Source: Salinibius halmophilus
GTDB lineage: Bacteria > Pseudomonadota > Gammaproteobacteria > Pseudomonadales > Natronospirillaceae
Reading direction: 5' to 3'
DNA: 64,000 nucleotides
Assembly (NCBI RefSeq): GCF_003577475.1
Contig: NZ_QPEP01000008.1
Span: 80,128-144,127 of the forward strand
Shown here: in pieces, positions 24,238-34,400 of the stretch
Numbering within the stretch: the stretch's first letter is position 1
Layout: each line of letters starts with the position of its first letter
Made by a program: the position numbers and the translations under genes
Notes under the pieces: generated by a model
The model's database searches: none
Seen by the model: the letters and a program-made list of their open reading frames with translations, nothing else
Told to the model about the DNA's origin: nothing

Positions 24238-25365
24238 ATGGCGAAGGTAGAGTTGCAATCGATCAATAAAGTCTTTGGCCGAGTGCATATTATTCATGAT
24301 GTTGACCTAGTGATAGAAGATGGCGAGTTTGTTGTATTTGTTGGGCCATCAGGTTGTGGTAAATCAACGCTGTTACGCTTAATTGCTGGGCTTGAAGACA
24401 TCAGTAGTGGTGATTTGCTCATTGATGGCGAAAAGAAAAATGATGCCACACCACCCCAGCGTGGGGTTGGCATGGTGTTCCAAAGTTATGCCTTATACCC
24501 GCATATGACGGTGTACGAAAACATGGCGTTTGGCTTAAAGCTTGCCAAACATGATGCAGGTACCGTTGATGAGCGGGTGCAAGCGGTAGCTAAAACGCTT
24601 CAGCTAGAGGCGTTGTTAGACCGCACACCAAAGCAGTTATCTGGCGGTCAGCGTCAGCGCGTGGCAATAGGTCGGGCGATTGTTCGCGAACCAAAAGTAT
24701 TCTTATTTGATGAGCCATTATCGAACCTAGATGCTGCGTTGCGGGTGCAAATGCGTATGGAAATCGCGCGCCTGCATGCCCGCCTGAAAGCGACCATGGT
24801 TTATGTTACCCACGACCAAGTGGAGGCCATGACGTTAGCAGAAAAAATTGTTGTGCTGCGTGATGGACGCATCGAGCAGGTTGGCAGCCCGTTAACGCTT
24901 TACAACCAACCGGCTAATACCTTTGTAGCAGGCTTTATCGGCTCGCCGAAAATGAACTTGCTACAGGCAACCGTGGTTGAGCCAGGTGGTACCTGGACTA
25001 AGGTCAAGCTAGACCAAGGCCAAGAAGTTGCCATAGCGGTAGATGGTTCACGGTTAACGACGGGTGATGCGGTGCAAGTTGGTATTCGACCAGAGCACCT
25101 GGTGTTTGGCGAAGCTGACTTATTCAATGGCGACCAGCCATCGGAAGTGCATGTTGTTGAGCAACTCGGCAATGAGTCGCTGCTTTATCTAGCCAACCCA
25201 CAAGAGCCAATGCCGGTCGTGCTGCGCTGCGAAGGGCAAACTGGCTATAAAATGGGGTCTATGGTGAAGGTTCAAATACCTGGCCATCGCGCCCACTTGT
25301 TTGATAGCGACGGCAACGCTTTACCACGGTCAAGCGAAGCGGAGCAAAGTTCTATTATTAGTTAG
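24238..25365 (+). CDS. Sugar ABC transporter ATPase (MalK/UgpC/MsmX type)
   Basis: A 375-residue ATPase. Walker A is GPSGCGKST, the Q-loop VFQSYALYPHMTV, the signature LSGGQRQRVAIGRAI, Walker B VFLFDEPLSNLD, and the switch histidine is in VTHDQ. The C-terminal 140 residues form the TOBE/OB regulatory domain (VGIRPEHL) typical of MalK-like subunits. It energises the two permeases and starts 8 bases after the alpha-glucosidase stop. A strong terminator closes the operon 40 bases downstream. Confidence 0.93.
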   Translation: MAKVELQSINKVFGRVHIIHDVDLVIEDGEFVVFVGPSGCGKSTLLRLIAGLEDISSGDLLIDGEKKNDATPPQRGVGMVFQSYALYPHMTVYENMAFGLKLAKHDAGTVDERVQAVAKTLQLEALLDRTPKQLSGGQRQRVAIGRAIVREPKVFLFDEPLSNLDAALRVQMRMEIARLHARLKATMVYVTHDQVEAMTLAEKIVVLRDGRIEQVGSPLTLYNQPANTFVAGFIGSPKMNLLQATVVEPGGTWTKVKLDQGQEVAIAVDGSRLTTGDAVQVGIRPEHLVFGEADLFNGDQPSEVHVVEQLGNESLLYLANPQEPMPVVLRCEGQTGYKMGSMVKVQIPGHRAHLFDSDGNALPRSSEAEQSSIIS

Positions 25366-25404
25366 TACTACTACAAGTTTTATGCAACACGACTGGGAGT
25401 CGTT

Positions 25405-25432
25405 GCCCAGCCGATATCGGCTGGGCTTTTTT
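25405..25432 (+). terminator. Terminator of the alpha-glucoside operon
   Basis: GCCCAGCCGAT/ATCGGCTGGGC is a perfect 22-base palindrome with an overlapping apex, followed by six T residues. Confidence 0.92.
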
Positions 25433-25457
25433 ATAGGCACAAAGCGCGCTGTCCGCT

Positions 25458-25628
25458 CAATGCCATAAACTTAAGCAAGCAATAAGGGTGGTTGTGGTGT
25501 TCGATAAGAGACCGTCACCTGCAGGGAGCGGGTGTCGAGGCTACAGGGAGGTACGCCCGGGGTCGCGCACGACCCGTGTCGATTATCGAATTCCGCGACC
25601 ACCCAAGGTCCTGAAGTTTATGGCATTG
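25458..25628. repeat. Family A inverted-repeat element, copy A1
   Basis: A 171-bp element with ends CAATGCCATAAACTT and AAGTTTATGGCATTG, exact inverted repeats. The core at about 25505-25551 contains the shared hairpin CACCTGC-AGGGA-GCGGGTG, whose stem has one T.G position. A second inverted pair (CGGGGTCGCGCACGACCCG) lies to its right. It lies between the sugar operon terminator and the GST gene, and it accounts for most of the 356-bp gap 25366-25721; the rest shows no gene. Confidence 0.88.
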
Positions 25629-25721
25629 GGTGCCAGCCAGCATTCTTTAGTCAGCGGGCTTGCATCCGTGTCAAAAATCCGTACCTTGCCTCGCTCAATT
25701 GATTGCAAGGTGTTTGCCACA

Positions 25722-26405
25722 ATGAGTAAATCTACGCCTATTCTCTACTCTTTCCGCCGTTGCCCCTATGCGATGCGAGCTAGGCTAGCGATTGCCTATA
25801 GTCAGGTCGCGGTAGAGCTGCGTGAAGTGAAACTGGCGAGCAAACCACAAGCACTCATTGATGCGTCGCCAAAAGCTACTGTGCCGGTACTGGTTGTAGG
25901 GCAGCAAGTGATCGACGAAAGCCTTGATGTGATGTTATGGGCGCTTAAGCAAAAAGACTCACGTAACTGGTGGAAGCGTCAAAAGCCTGCTGTTCAGCAA
26001 GAGATTATGGCACTCATTCGCCACAATGATGAAACATTCAAGTATTGGCTCGACCGTTATAAGTACGCCGACCGCCACCCAGAGCATAGCCAAGATTATT
26101 ACCGCCAACAGGCCGAATCGACACTCGCTGAGTTAGACATTCGAATTGGCCTACATGGCAACTTGGTGGCGAGCCAACTCACCCTTGCCGATGCGGCCAT
26201 TCTGCCGTTTATCCGCCAGTTTGCCAGCGTTGATAAACAATGGTTTGCCCAAGCGCCTTACCCAGCTCTGCGGCAGTGGCTAGAGAATCATTGTGAGTCG
26301 GTTTGGTTTAATAGCGTGATGGAAAAATACGAACCTTGGCAGCCTTCCAATAAGAAAAAGATCATTTTTCCTAACGAGGCAACTAAATCAAGCTACGCTG
26401 CGTAA
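25722..26405 (+). CDS. Glutathione S-transferase family protein
   Basis: A 227-residue GST-like protein. The thioredoxin-fold half begins PILYSFRRCPYAMRARLA, with a CPYA cysteine site like glutaredoxin-2/omega-type GSTs, then KATVPVLVVG with the cis-proline and DESLDVMLW. The all-helical half has LTLADAAILPFIRQF. It probably carries out thiol transfer or glutathione-dependent reduction. ATG 25722 is chosen because the reading frame upstream runs through the repeat element A1 and has no family match. The Shine-Dalgarno is weak (AAGG, 11 bases away). Confidence 0.82.
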   Translation: MSKSTPILYSFRRCPYAMRARLAIAYSQVAVELREVKLASKPQALIDASPKATVPVLVVGQQVIDESLDVMLWALKQKDSRNWWKRQKPAVQQEIMALIRHNDETFKYWLDRYKYADRHPEHSQDYYRQQAESTLAELDIRIGLHGNLVASQLTLADAAILPFIRQFASVDKQWFAQAPYPALRQWLENHCESVWFNSVMEKYEPWQPSNKKKIIFPNEATKSSYAA

Positions 26406-26438
26406 GAAGCCAAGATTGTTAATCAAAGGAGCAGACCT

Positions 26439-26933
26439 ATGACCACTATTACTTTGCAAGGCAACCCAATGGAAACTGTTGGTACATTGCCTGAAGCTGG
26501 TCAACAAGCACCAGACTTTACTTTGGCAGGTGCCGACCTTAGTGATATCAAACTAGCCGACTTTGCCGGCCAACGCCTTGTGCTAAATATCTTTCCAAGT
26601 GTTGATACAGGCACCTGTGCAAGCTCGGTGCGCCAGTTCAACGAGCGTGTTAGCGGCTTGAGTAACACCACAGTGTTGAACGTGTCACTTGATTTGCCGT
26701 TCGCGCAAGCACGCTTCTGCGGTGCGGAAGGCCTAGACAAGGTGCAAAATGGCTCTTCATTCCGCTCAGGTTTTGGCGAGGAGTACGGCGTGACGATCAA
26801 GAACGGCCCAATGACTGGTCTACTGTCTCGTGCTGTTGTAGTGATCGACGAGAAAGGCAAAGTACTGCATAGCGAGCAAGTGGCTGAGCTTGCCGATGAG
26901 CCCAACTACGACGCTGCGTTAGCGGTTCTTTAA
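26439..26933 (+). CDS. tpx: Thiol peroxidase Tpx
   Basis: A 164-residue atypical 2-Cys peroxiredoxin. The peroxidatic cysteine is C60 (SVDTGTCASSVRQFN) and the resolving cysteine is C94 (ARFCGAEG), as in E. coli Tpx, with the PxxDTGTC signature. It reduces hydrogen and organic peroxides using thioredoxin. AAGGAG sits 8 bases before the ATG. Single gene with its own terminator; it follows the GST gene, consistent with a redox role for both. Confidence 0.95.
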   Translation: MTTITLQGNPMETVGTLPEAGQQAPDFTLAGADLSDIKLADFAGQRLVLNIFPSVDTGTCASSVRQFNERVSGLSNTTVLNVSLDLPFAQARFCGAEGLDKVQNGSSFRSGFGEEYGVTIKNGPMTGLLSRAVVVIDEKGKVLHSEQVAELADEPNYDAALAVL

Positions 26934-26948
26934 ACAAGCGCTTCAAAT

Positions 26949-26984
26949 AAAAACGGTGGCTGATTGAAGCCGCCGTTTTTTTTT
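26949..26984 (+). terminator. Terminator of tpx
   Basis: AACGGTGGC/GCCGCCGTT forms a stem with one G.U pair and a TGATTGAA loop, followed by nine T residues. Confidence 0.88.
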
Positions 26985-27056
26985 GTCTGTCATTTAAAGC
27001 ACGGCCTGTGGTTTGCCACTATAGTTACCAATGGAAAAGATTTTTTGGAGTGACTA

Positions 27057-28691
27057 GTGGCTGAAGATTTGCTGCTCAAACAGTTCTGCCAAGTTACCAG
27101 TGAACTGGTGCTGATGATTGACTGTGACCAAACGGAGCCGTTAATGGTTTCGGATGCACTGATTCGCCATTTAGGTGGTGATATCCAGCCGCTGATCAAT
27201 TATTTGCTAAAGAGTCGTAAGTTCGGCCTGAATTATGAGGATTTGGCTTCTGGGTTCAACTGCCAACTCGTTGAGATTAACCAAATTACTGATAGCCGCT
27301 GGCTCTACCGATTCATCTCGGATAGTCAACAAACCGCCGAGATGCAATTGTTCATCGAAGCGATGAAAACCATGCAGGAAGTCGCGGTACGACTGAGTAA
27401 GTTTCATGACCCTGATGAGTTATTAAAAGAAGCCGTACGCGAGGCGAGGCAGAACCTGTATTTTGATCGTTTAGGCTTTATGTTACTAAACGACGCACAG
27501 GATTATGTGGTGGGCTCATGGGGTACCGATCGATTTGGCAAAATTGTTCAACACAGCCAATACAATGGTCCAATAGAATACTTTCATTGGGTTGAACCCA
27601 TCTTAGACCCGAACGTAATGCAGGTCTTTATGCCCAACACCACGCTATATGATGATGGTGAAGAAGTTGGTTACGGCTGGAACCTTGCCGTGGCAATTTG
27701 GGATGGTGAGAAAGTTTTAGGTTGGATCGCTTGCGATAACCTGTTTACCCAGCTACCAATTGCCGACTGGCATCGTGAATTGTTTTCCCAATTTGGCCGT
27801 GTTGTCGGGCATCTGTATGCCAAAGCTCGCTACGAACAAAGCTTGCGGCAGTATAGTTCTTCGCTGGAGGATCAGGTCGAAAAGCGCTCCCTCGAACTTG
27901 CCGAGCAAATGGAGCTATTGCGCAAATCACAGCAAGAGTTGGTCGATAACGAAAAACTTGCGACTCTGGGTAGCCTAGTGGCTGGCATTGCCCACGAAGT
28001 GAATACGCCCATTGGCATCAGTGTGACGGCCGCTTCACATCTGGAAGCCGAGGCCAAACAAATTAAACAAGCTTATGATGCCGCCAATATCACCCGCTCA
28101 GCGCTTGAGCAGTTCATCGGCACAGCAGTTGAGTCCACCGAGATTATTCTTGGTAATTTGAATCGCGCTAGCGACCTAATGTTTAGTTTCAAACGGTTAA
28201 CAGCAGATCAAACAAGCGACTTTGTTGAAACCTTCAATGTTCATGAGCTGATTGATCATCTAGTACGCAGTTTTCAGCATCGGGTTAAGAATAAACCCAT
28301 CACTATTGTTAATGGCTGCAAAGAGCTGCTCTTTGCCTCTAGTTACCCTGGTCATGTCAGCCAAATATTCACCAACTTACTTAACAATGCTTTGGTACAC
28401 GCATTTGATGATATGCCGGATGGCCAGGTAGAGCTTAATGCGGCGATTGAGGGGGATAACCTTGTGTTGTCGGTAGCAGATACCGGCCGTGGGATTGATG
28501 AGCAAGCTTTGCCTCATATCTTTAAGCCCTTTTACACCACAAAGCGGGAACAAGGCGGTACAGGTTTAGGGTTAAATGTTATATACAACCTAGCGGAACG
28601 TTTGAATGGCACTGTTACCGCTGAGCCAGTAATACCTCATGGCGTTAAATTTGTTGTGACCTTGCCTCTAATGGAGTCGACTCATGAGTGA
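27057..28691 (+). CDS. GAF-domain sensor histidine kinase
   Basis: A 544-residue soluble kinase starting at GTG (GGAG 7 bases upstream). The first 100 residues are PAS-like, a GAF domain occupies about 110-265 (with GWIACDNL), then a coiled coil (265-300), H-box GIAHEVNTPIG with the histidine at 313, and an ATPase domain (VADTGRGID, FKPFYTTKREQGGTGLGL). It is paralogous to the kinase at 7586-9286 along its whole length. Its stop overlaps the HD-GYP regulator gene by 8 bases, so that protein is its likely phosphate acceptor. Confidence 0.88.
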   Translation: MAEDLLLKQFCQVTSELVLMIDCDQTEPLMVSDALIRHLGGDIQPLINYLLKSRKFGLNYEDLASGFNCQLVEINQITDSRWLYRFISDSQQTAEMQLFIEAMKTMQEVAVRLSKFHDPDELLKEAVREARQNLYFDRLGFMLLNDAQDYVVGSWGTDRFGKIVQHSQYNGPIEYFHWVEPILDPNVMQVFMPNTTLYDDGEEVGYGWNLAVAIWDGEKVLGWIACDNLFTQLPIADWHRELFSQFGRVVGHLYAKARYEQSLRQYSSSLEDQVEKRSLELAEQMELLRKSQQELVDNEKLATLGSLVAGIAHEVNTPIGISVTAASHLEAEAKQIKQAYDAANITRSALEQFIGTAVESTEIILGNLNRASDLMFSFKRLTADQTSDFVETFNVHELIDHLVRSFQHRVKNKPITIVNGCKELLFASSYPGHVSQIFTNLLNNALVHAFDDMPDGQVELNAAIEGDNLVLSVADTGRGIDEQALPHIFKPFYTTKREQGGTGLGLNVIYNLAERLNGTVTAEPVIPHGVKFVVTLPLMESTHE

Positions 28692-30225
28692 TGATTTACT
28701 CGACGACGGTTTTTTTGCCCCAGAAAATGAAACTACTGCCAGTATTGAGGCACAAGACGCTTGGCAAATTTTGATTGTTGATGATGAACCAGCAATCCAT
28801 GAAGTCACAACGATTGCCTTAAGCGGTTTTACCTATCGCAATCGACCGCTGGCATTTATGCATGCTTATTCAGCAGCCGATGCAAAAGCTTTGTTGGCGA
28901 GTGAACAAAATCAGTTTGCCGCCGCCCTCATTGACGTGGTGATGGAAACCGACCAGGCAGGCTTAGACTTAGTCGACTGGGTGCGTAACGAGCAAAAAAA
29001 CGAACTCATTCGACTAATTTTGCGAACTGGCCAGCCAGGCCAGGCGCCAGAACGCAAAGTAATAAGCGATTACGACATCAATGACTATAAAGCTAAAACT
29101 GAGCTAACCTCACAAAAGCTATTTACCTTGATGTATACCACGTTGCGCAGTTACGAACTCATTGCTCGCTTAGATGCCAGCAAAAGAGGCGTAGAGCGGG
29201 TCATTACGGCTACTCGCGAGATAATGCAGCATCGTGGTTTTATCGCTTTTGTTGATGCCTCTCTTGAGCAGCTAAGTTTATTGTTAGGTGTGCAGAATAC
29301 CGTGCTAATGCGCCAGCCGCGTGTTGCTATGGAGTATCGAGATGATGGCTTTGAATTATTATCGTGTTCCGGGCCGTTGTGCGAGAAGTTGCAGGCCACC
29401 AGCAAAATCTCCGATATGCCATTTGCTGCATTAGCTGAAGAGGCCATTGAAACAGGCGGTAGTGTTTATCGTGAGCACGAGATTTTGGCGCTTATTCAAG
29501 ATGATGACCATCGGATTCTTTTCTACCTCACCGACGTTCCCAATACCGATGAGTTAGATCGCCGCCTTGTTGCGCTATTTATTGAAAACGTATCCATTGC
29601 GCTGCGCAATCTACATTCACAGCTGGCGCTAACAGAAAGTCAGCATGAAATTATTCACCGGCTGACCGAAACCGTTGAAAAACATTCGCAAGAGACAGGG
29701 CATCACGTAAGGCGAGTATCGGAAGGCTGTGCGATTCTTGGTAAGCATTATGGCTTATCAAACGACGACGTTGAGCTACTTAGGTTGGCTGCGCCTTTGC
29801 ATGACATTGGTAAAGTTGCTATTCCAGATGAAGTACTTAAAAAGCCAGGCAAGCTGAATGACGACGAATGGCAAATCATGAAAACCCATGCCGAGCGGGG
29901 CTATGAGATACTGGCCTCATCATCACAACCTTTACTCAAAGCCGGCGCAGAAATTTCTCGATATCATCACGAAAAGTGGAATGGTCAAGGCTACCCACTT
30001 GGCCTTAAAGGCGAAGAAATTCCAATATTTGCTCGCATTTGCTCAATTATTGACGTCTTTGATGCCCTACTATCGAAGCGTGTGTACAAGGACGCCTGGT
30101 CACTTGATGATGTACTTGCCCTGTTAAATGAAGAAAAGGGCAAAAGCTTCGAACCCAAGCTTGTTGAGTTGGTCGAGGAGCATTTAGACAAGCTCCTCGA
30201 GCTGCGACAGCATTATCCAGACTGA
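28684..30225 (+). CDS. REC-DUF3369-HD-GYP response regulator (c-di-GMP phosphodiesterase)
   Basis: A 513-residue protein. A receiver domain (about 25-150; LIVDDEP, phospho-acceptor in ALIDVVME) is followed by a DUF3369 sensory domain (about 165-330), then an HD-GYP domain. The catalytic residues are intact: HDIGK (H373-D374), a downstream KTHAERG, HHEKWNGQGYP near 430, and FDALLSKR. HD-GYP enzymes hydrolyse c-di-GMP. It is co-translated with the GAF kinase upstream, giving a complete two-component pathway. Compare the degenerate HD-GYP protein at 9351-10688. Confidence 0.92.
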   Translation: MSDDLLDDGFFAPENETTASIEAQDAWQILIVDDEPAIHEVTTIALSGFTYRNRPLAFMHAYSAADAKALLASEQNQFAAALIDVVMETDQAGLDLVDWVRNEQKNELIRLILRTGQPGQAPERKVISDYDINDYKAKTELTSQKLFTLMYTTLRSYELIARLDASKRGVERVITATREIMQHRGFIAFVDASLEQLSLLLGVQNTVLMRQPRVAMEYRDDGFELLSCSGPLCEKLQATSKISDMPFAALAEEAIETGGSVYREHEILALIQDDDHRILFYLTDVPNTDELDRRLVALFIENVSIALRNLHSQLALTESQHEIIHRLTETVEKHSQETGHHVRRVSEGCAILGKHYGLSNDDVELLRLAAPLHDIGKVAIPDEVLKKPGKLNDDEWQIMKTHAERGYEILASSSQPLLKAGAEISRYHHEKWNGQGYPLGLKGEEIPIFARICSIIDVFDALLSKRVYKDAWSLDDVLALLNEEKGKSFEPKLVELVEEHLDKLLELRQHYPD

Positions 30226-30240
30226 TCGTGCGCAACTAAG

Positions 30241-31323
30241 TTACTGCATTGCCGCGATGACCGCCGGATGCATTAATTTACCTGCTGCCACATTGAGTCC
30301 ATTGGCTAAGTGCTTGTCTTCGGCAAGTGCCTGTTGAATCCCCAAGTCTGCTAGCTTCTGTACAAACGGCAGCGTTTGATTGGTTAAGGCGTCTGTTGCT
30401 GTACGAGCCGCCGCCGCTGGCATATTGGCCACGCAGTAGTGCACAACGCCATCTACAACATAAGTAGGCTGATCGTGTGTAGTGGCTTTGGAAGTAGTAC
30501 TGCAACCGCCTTGGTCGATGGCGACGTCAACAAAGGCACTACCGTTTGGCATGCTAGCAATCATCTCGTCGGTGATGATTTTAGGGGCACTAGCACCGGG
30601 CACAAGCACCGCACCAATGACCAGATCGGCTTGTCTCAGTGCATTGGCGAGCACCTGCTCATTGGCAATACAGGTTTTAACTCGGCCTTTATATTCGCTG
30701 TCCAGCTTCTGCAGTGGGGCAACATTCAGATCAAATACGGTCACGTCTCCCCCTAAACCAACCGCCATGGCGGCGGCATTTTGGCCAACTACCCCAGCGC
30801 CAATGATGGCGATATTGGCAGGTAAGGTGCCCGGCACGCCGCCCATTAATACTCCGCGGCCACCGTTGGCAGTTTGTAAACAAAATGCCCCAGCTTGTGC
30901 CGCCAGGCGTCCAGCAATAGCAGACATGGGTGCTAGCAGCGGTAGCTCACCCTTATGGTTCGTGATGGTTTCGTAGGCAATACCAGTACATCCAGAAGCT
31001 TGCATACCTTTAGTCAGTGATTGGCTAGCGGCTAGGTGAAGGTAGGTAAAGAGCGTGTGGTGGGGTTTAAGCAGTGCTAGCTCCTCGGGCTGAGGCTCTT
31101 TCACTTTAACTATTAGCTCTGCTTGAGCAAAAACTTCTTGGGCGCTGAAGAGAATATTCGCGCCGGCTGCTAGGTAATCTTGGTCACGAAATCCTATTCG
31201 CTCCCCTGCAGCTGCTTCCACTAATACGGTATGCCCAGACTTGACGAGTTGCTGAGCGCCACTAGGGGTCACGGCAACTCGGTACTCATGGTTTTTTATT
31301 TCTTTAGGTACCCCAATAATCAT
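30241..31323 (-). CDS. ald: Alanine dehydrogenase
   Basis: A 360-residue NAD-dependent alanine dehydrogenase, which interconverts alanine with pyruvate and ammonia. It begins MIIGVPKEIKNHEYRVAVTP. The substrate lysine is in LIVKVKEP, the active-site histidine in LFTYLHLAAS, the NAD site in IIGAGVVGQNAA, and it ends PAVIAA. ATG 31323 is used because GGTGAG lies 5 bases upstream; the ATG at 31335 would add four residues not usual in the family. It converges on the HD-GYP gene with a 15-base gap. Confidence 0.93.
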   Translation of the reverse strand: MIIGVPKEIKNHEYRVAVTPSGAQQLVKSGHTVLVEAAAGERIGFRDQDYLAAGANILFSAQEVFAQAELIVKVKEPQPEELALLKPHHTLFTYLHLAASQSLTKGMQASGCTGIAYETITNHKGELPLLAPMSAIAGRLAAQAGAFCLQTANGGRGVLMGGVPGTLPANIAIIGAGVVGQNAAAMAVGLGGDVTVFDLNVAPLQKLDSEYKGRVKTCIANEQVLANALRQADLVIGAVLVPGASAPKIITDEMIASMPNGSAFVDVAIDQGGCSTTSKATTHDQPTYVVDGVVHYCVANMPAAAARTATDALTNQTLPFVQKLADLGIQQALAEDKHLANGLNVAAGKLMHPAVIAAMQ

Positions 31324-31437
31324 AGTGCTCACCATTGTTGTTATTTAGCAGACACAAGTAACGTTACGTCAATTTGATGCAGCAAGCATGCTGGTTATGG
31401 TCTTAACTTAGGAAATATATGTTGACAGAGTACTGTT

Positions 31438-34400
31438 ATGAGGCGCTATCTAGCCTTGGCATTGTTTCTGGCCTCCGCGCTCCTCTCTTTATTGTTGGTG
31501 CTAGTCATGCATCGACAAGAAAATATGCGACTAGAACAGTGGCAAGCTGTACAAGCTGAGTTTGCTGAAAACTACCGCTTGGTATCAGGCTTAACCGATA
31601 CTGAGCTGACTTTACAGGCACGTGCTGCGCTGCGAGCAGAGTTGTCTCTTATGCTGCAAGCACAACAATGGCGCGACCTACTGCAAAGCTTTCGGTTACT
31701 GCCAGCAGAGCCACAGTCGAGCAATGATTGGTTGGCTTGGTTGGAATGGAGCAATCGAGCACAAGTTGAACTACTACAACGCCAACAGCGCCGGCTTGAC
31801 GAGCTAAGAGTCCAGCAGCAAAGATCACAGCAGTTCTCGCTATTGCTCGCGATTTTAGCAGTTTTATTCCTTGCTACTGCTACAGCGTTGTATGTCCGCC
31901 AGCGCAAACTTCAAAATCTGCAAGACTCCATTTCAGGCTTTTTTGCCAATGATAATAGAAACCCAGTCACCAGAGTATTGGATGCTGCACCGAATGGTGT
32001 GGTGACCACTACCGGTGATGGCACCATTGTCTATGCCAATCCAGCCACGTTTGACTTATTTGGCTATACGGCAGATGAGCTCATTGGTGAAAACATCGCT
32101 AAACTCATGCCCCCAGAGTATGCCCGCATACATCCACAGTTGATGCAAGATTCAAAGCCGGGTAAGCATTCAAGTATCATGAGCAGAGCTCGCCAGTTAA
32201 CGGGCCTGCGAAGTGACGGCGGCCAGTTTCCGATAGAGGTTACGGTGAATGAGTTGTTGGGCGACCAGCAACGCTATTTTGTTGGTGAAATTCGCGATCT
32301 TTCTGTTGTCCGCCAAGCCGAACAACAAGCCGCGTTAGCGAAAGCCAGCTTGGCTGCCTCGCAGCAAGCCATGATGTGGTTGACGGTTGACGGCGAGACC
32401 TTTGAAATCAATAGTTTTGCGCAATCTCTAATGCGCCACTATCAGGTGAGTCTTGCTCAGTTACAAGCGGCCATATTGGCAAAGATCGACCCTATGCTGC
32501 CTTGGTCTGAGCTATGGCGGGCGTTATCTGAAAGGTTGTTATCTGGGCAAGTCATGGATTTAACGGCAGTGGATATGCCAAACGGTGCCAATATAGTTGT
32601 TTTCTTTGATGTGAGCATTTTTGCCGTTTCTGAGGGGCAAGGCTTAATTGGTTTGCGTTTGCAAGACGTTACCCAACGAGAGCAAGAAAGCATCAAACTA
32701 AAACAATATCAGGCAATTTTTGAAAGCAGCCCTGATTTGGTTATCGCACTATCGCCGGATGGTCATGTCACCCTTGCCAATGAGCCGGCACAAGTTCTTT
32801 TTAAAGCACTCGTACATCCAAATGCTAAGGCCGAAAACGCGCTACCGGAAAAGCTATTTAACCTAATGCAGTACGAGCAAAATTCGGTGATTGATATCGA
32901 CGAGCGATCATTTGGGGTGTCCACGTTTAGGTATCGAGTAGCGAACAGCTTTGGTGTAATTGCTGTACTGCGTGATATGACCGAAGTGAAGCAACAGCAG
33001 CGGCTAGTGGATCATTATTTAAAACGCCTGCGCGATGTGATTGACCATGTACCAGTTGCGCTAGCTGAGCTAAGCACGTCAGGTGAGGTGAAAATGCATA
33101 ACAGCACCTGGCAGAGCTTCACTGACACCAGTGAAGGGCAGCATTGGTTAGCTGGGGCTTTATCGATAGCCAAAGATGAACTTTTGCATGCCCTAACGCC
33201 AAGCTTATCTGATTACAGCAAACAAATTACGTTGGCTCAAGCGCCGGGCAAACGCTACTACAACCTGTCTGTTACCCCAAGGTTTACCAACGATGAGGCG
33301 GAACTGGTTGGCTACCTACTCACCATGACTGACAACACTGAGTTGGTACTGACTAATGAGGTACTACAAGCTTTATTCGAAGCAGATGTTTCCGCACCAG
33401 AGCGAATCGATCTGGCGATTAACAATGTGCTTCAGCAGGGATTGCAGGCTTTATCGATGGATATGGCGATTGTTGCCAATATCGATGGCGATGATTATGA
33501 GGTTGTGCACAGTGCAGGTCCTAAAGCGCCGCCGCCAGAGACCAAGTTTCAGCTCGGCGAAACGTTCTGTCATACCGTCGTGGCATCTCATGAACTGCAA
33601 TCGTATCACCGTACAGGTCAGAGCGAGCTGGCTACCCACCCTTGTTATCGCAATACCGGGCTTGAGTCTTATATTGGCTATCCATTATTTGTGAATGGCC
33701 AGCTATACGGCACCGTTAACTTCTCCGGATATTATTATCGTGATGAAGCATTCCTAGAAGCTGAGTTTAAGGTAGTGCGGCTAATTGGTCGTTGGTTTGA
33801 ATCGTTGTTAGAGCGCAACTACTTAAAACAAGAAGTGACGCGTCAACAAGCCTATTTGACTAGCGTATTTCGCAACGCACCAGACCCCATGCTATTAGCC
33901 AATAATACACACCATATTATTGCGGCGAATGCCGCTTTATGTGAATTGTTTGAATACCAACCTGAGCAGTTAACAGGATTGCCAGTGGCTGTTCTGAGCC
34001 CAGCTGACAAAAGCGACGAAGATAAAGCCATCACTCAAGCAACGTTAAATGTGATCAATCAGGCTCAGTTTTGCACGCAAGCAGGTGAGCGCTTTTCTGG
34101 TGAAGCCATTACCGCCAAGTTAACGGATGAACAGGGCAGTGAACTTGGGTACATGGCACACATTCGAGATGTGAGTGAGCGGTTGCAGAGAGAAGAGTCG
34201 CTACGTGAAGCAAAAATGGCTGCTGAAGTGGCGAATAAAGCCAAATCAGAGTTTTTGGCAACCATGAGTCATGAAATACGCACCCCAATGAATGGCGTGC
34301 TGGGTACTGCGCAGCTGTTGGCCAGCGAACCGCTTAACAAGCGCCAGCAAGAGTATGTCGATACTCTGATCAGTTCTGGCAGACTTTTACTCAGTGTAAT

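Noticed and set aside
25488-25721. Longer reading frame upstream of the GST gene
   Set aside because: The extension of 78 residues is translated repeat element A1 and has no GST similarity; the GST fold begins at 25722.
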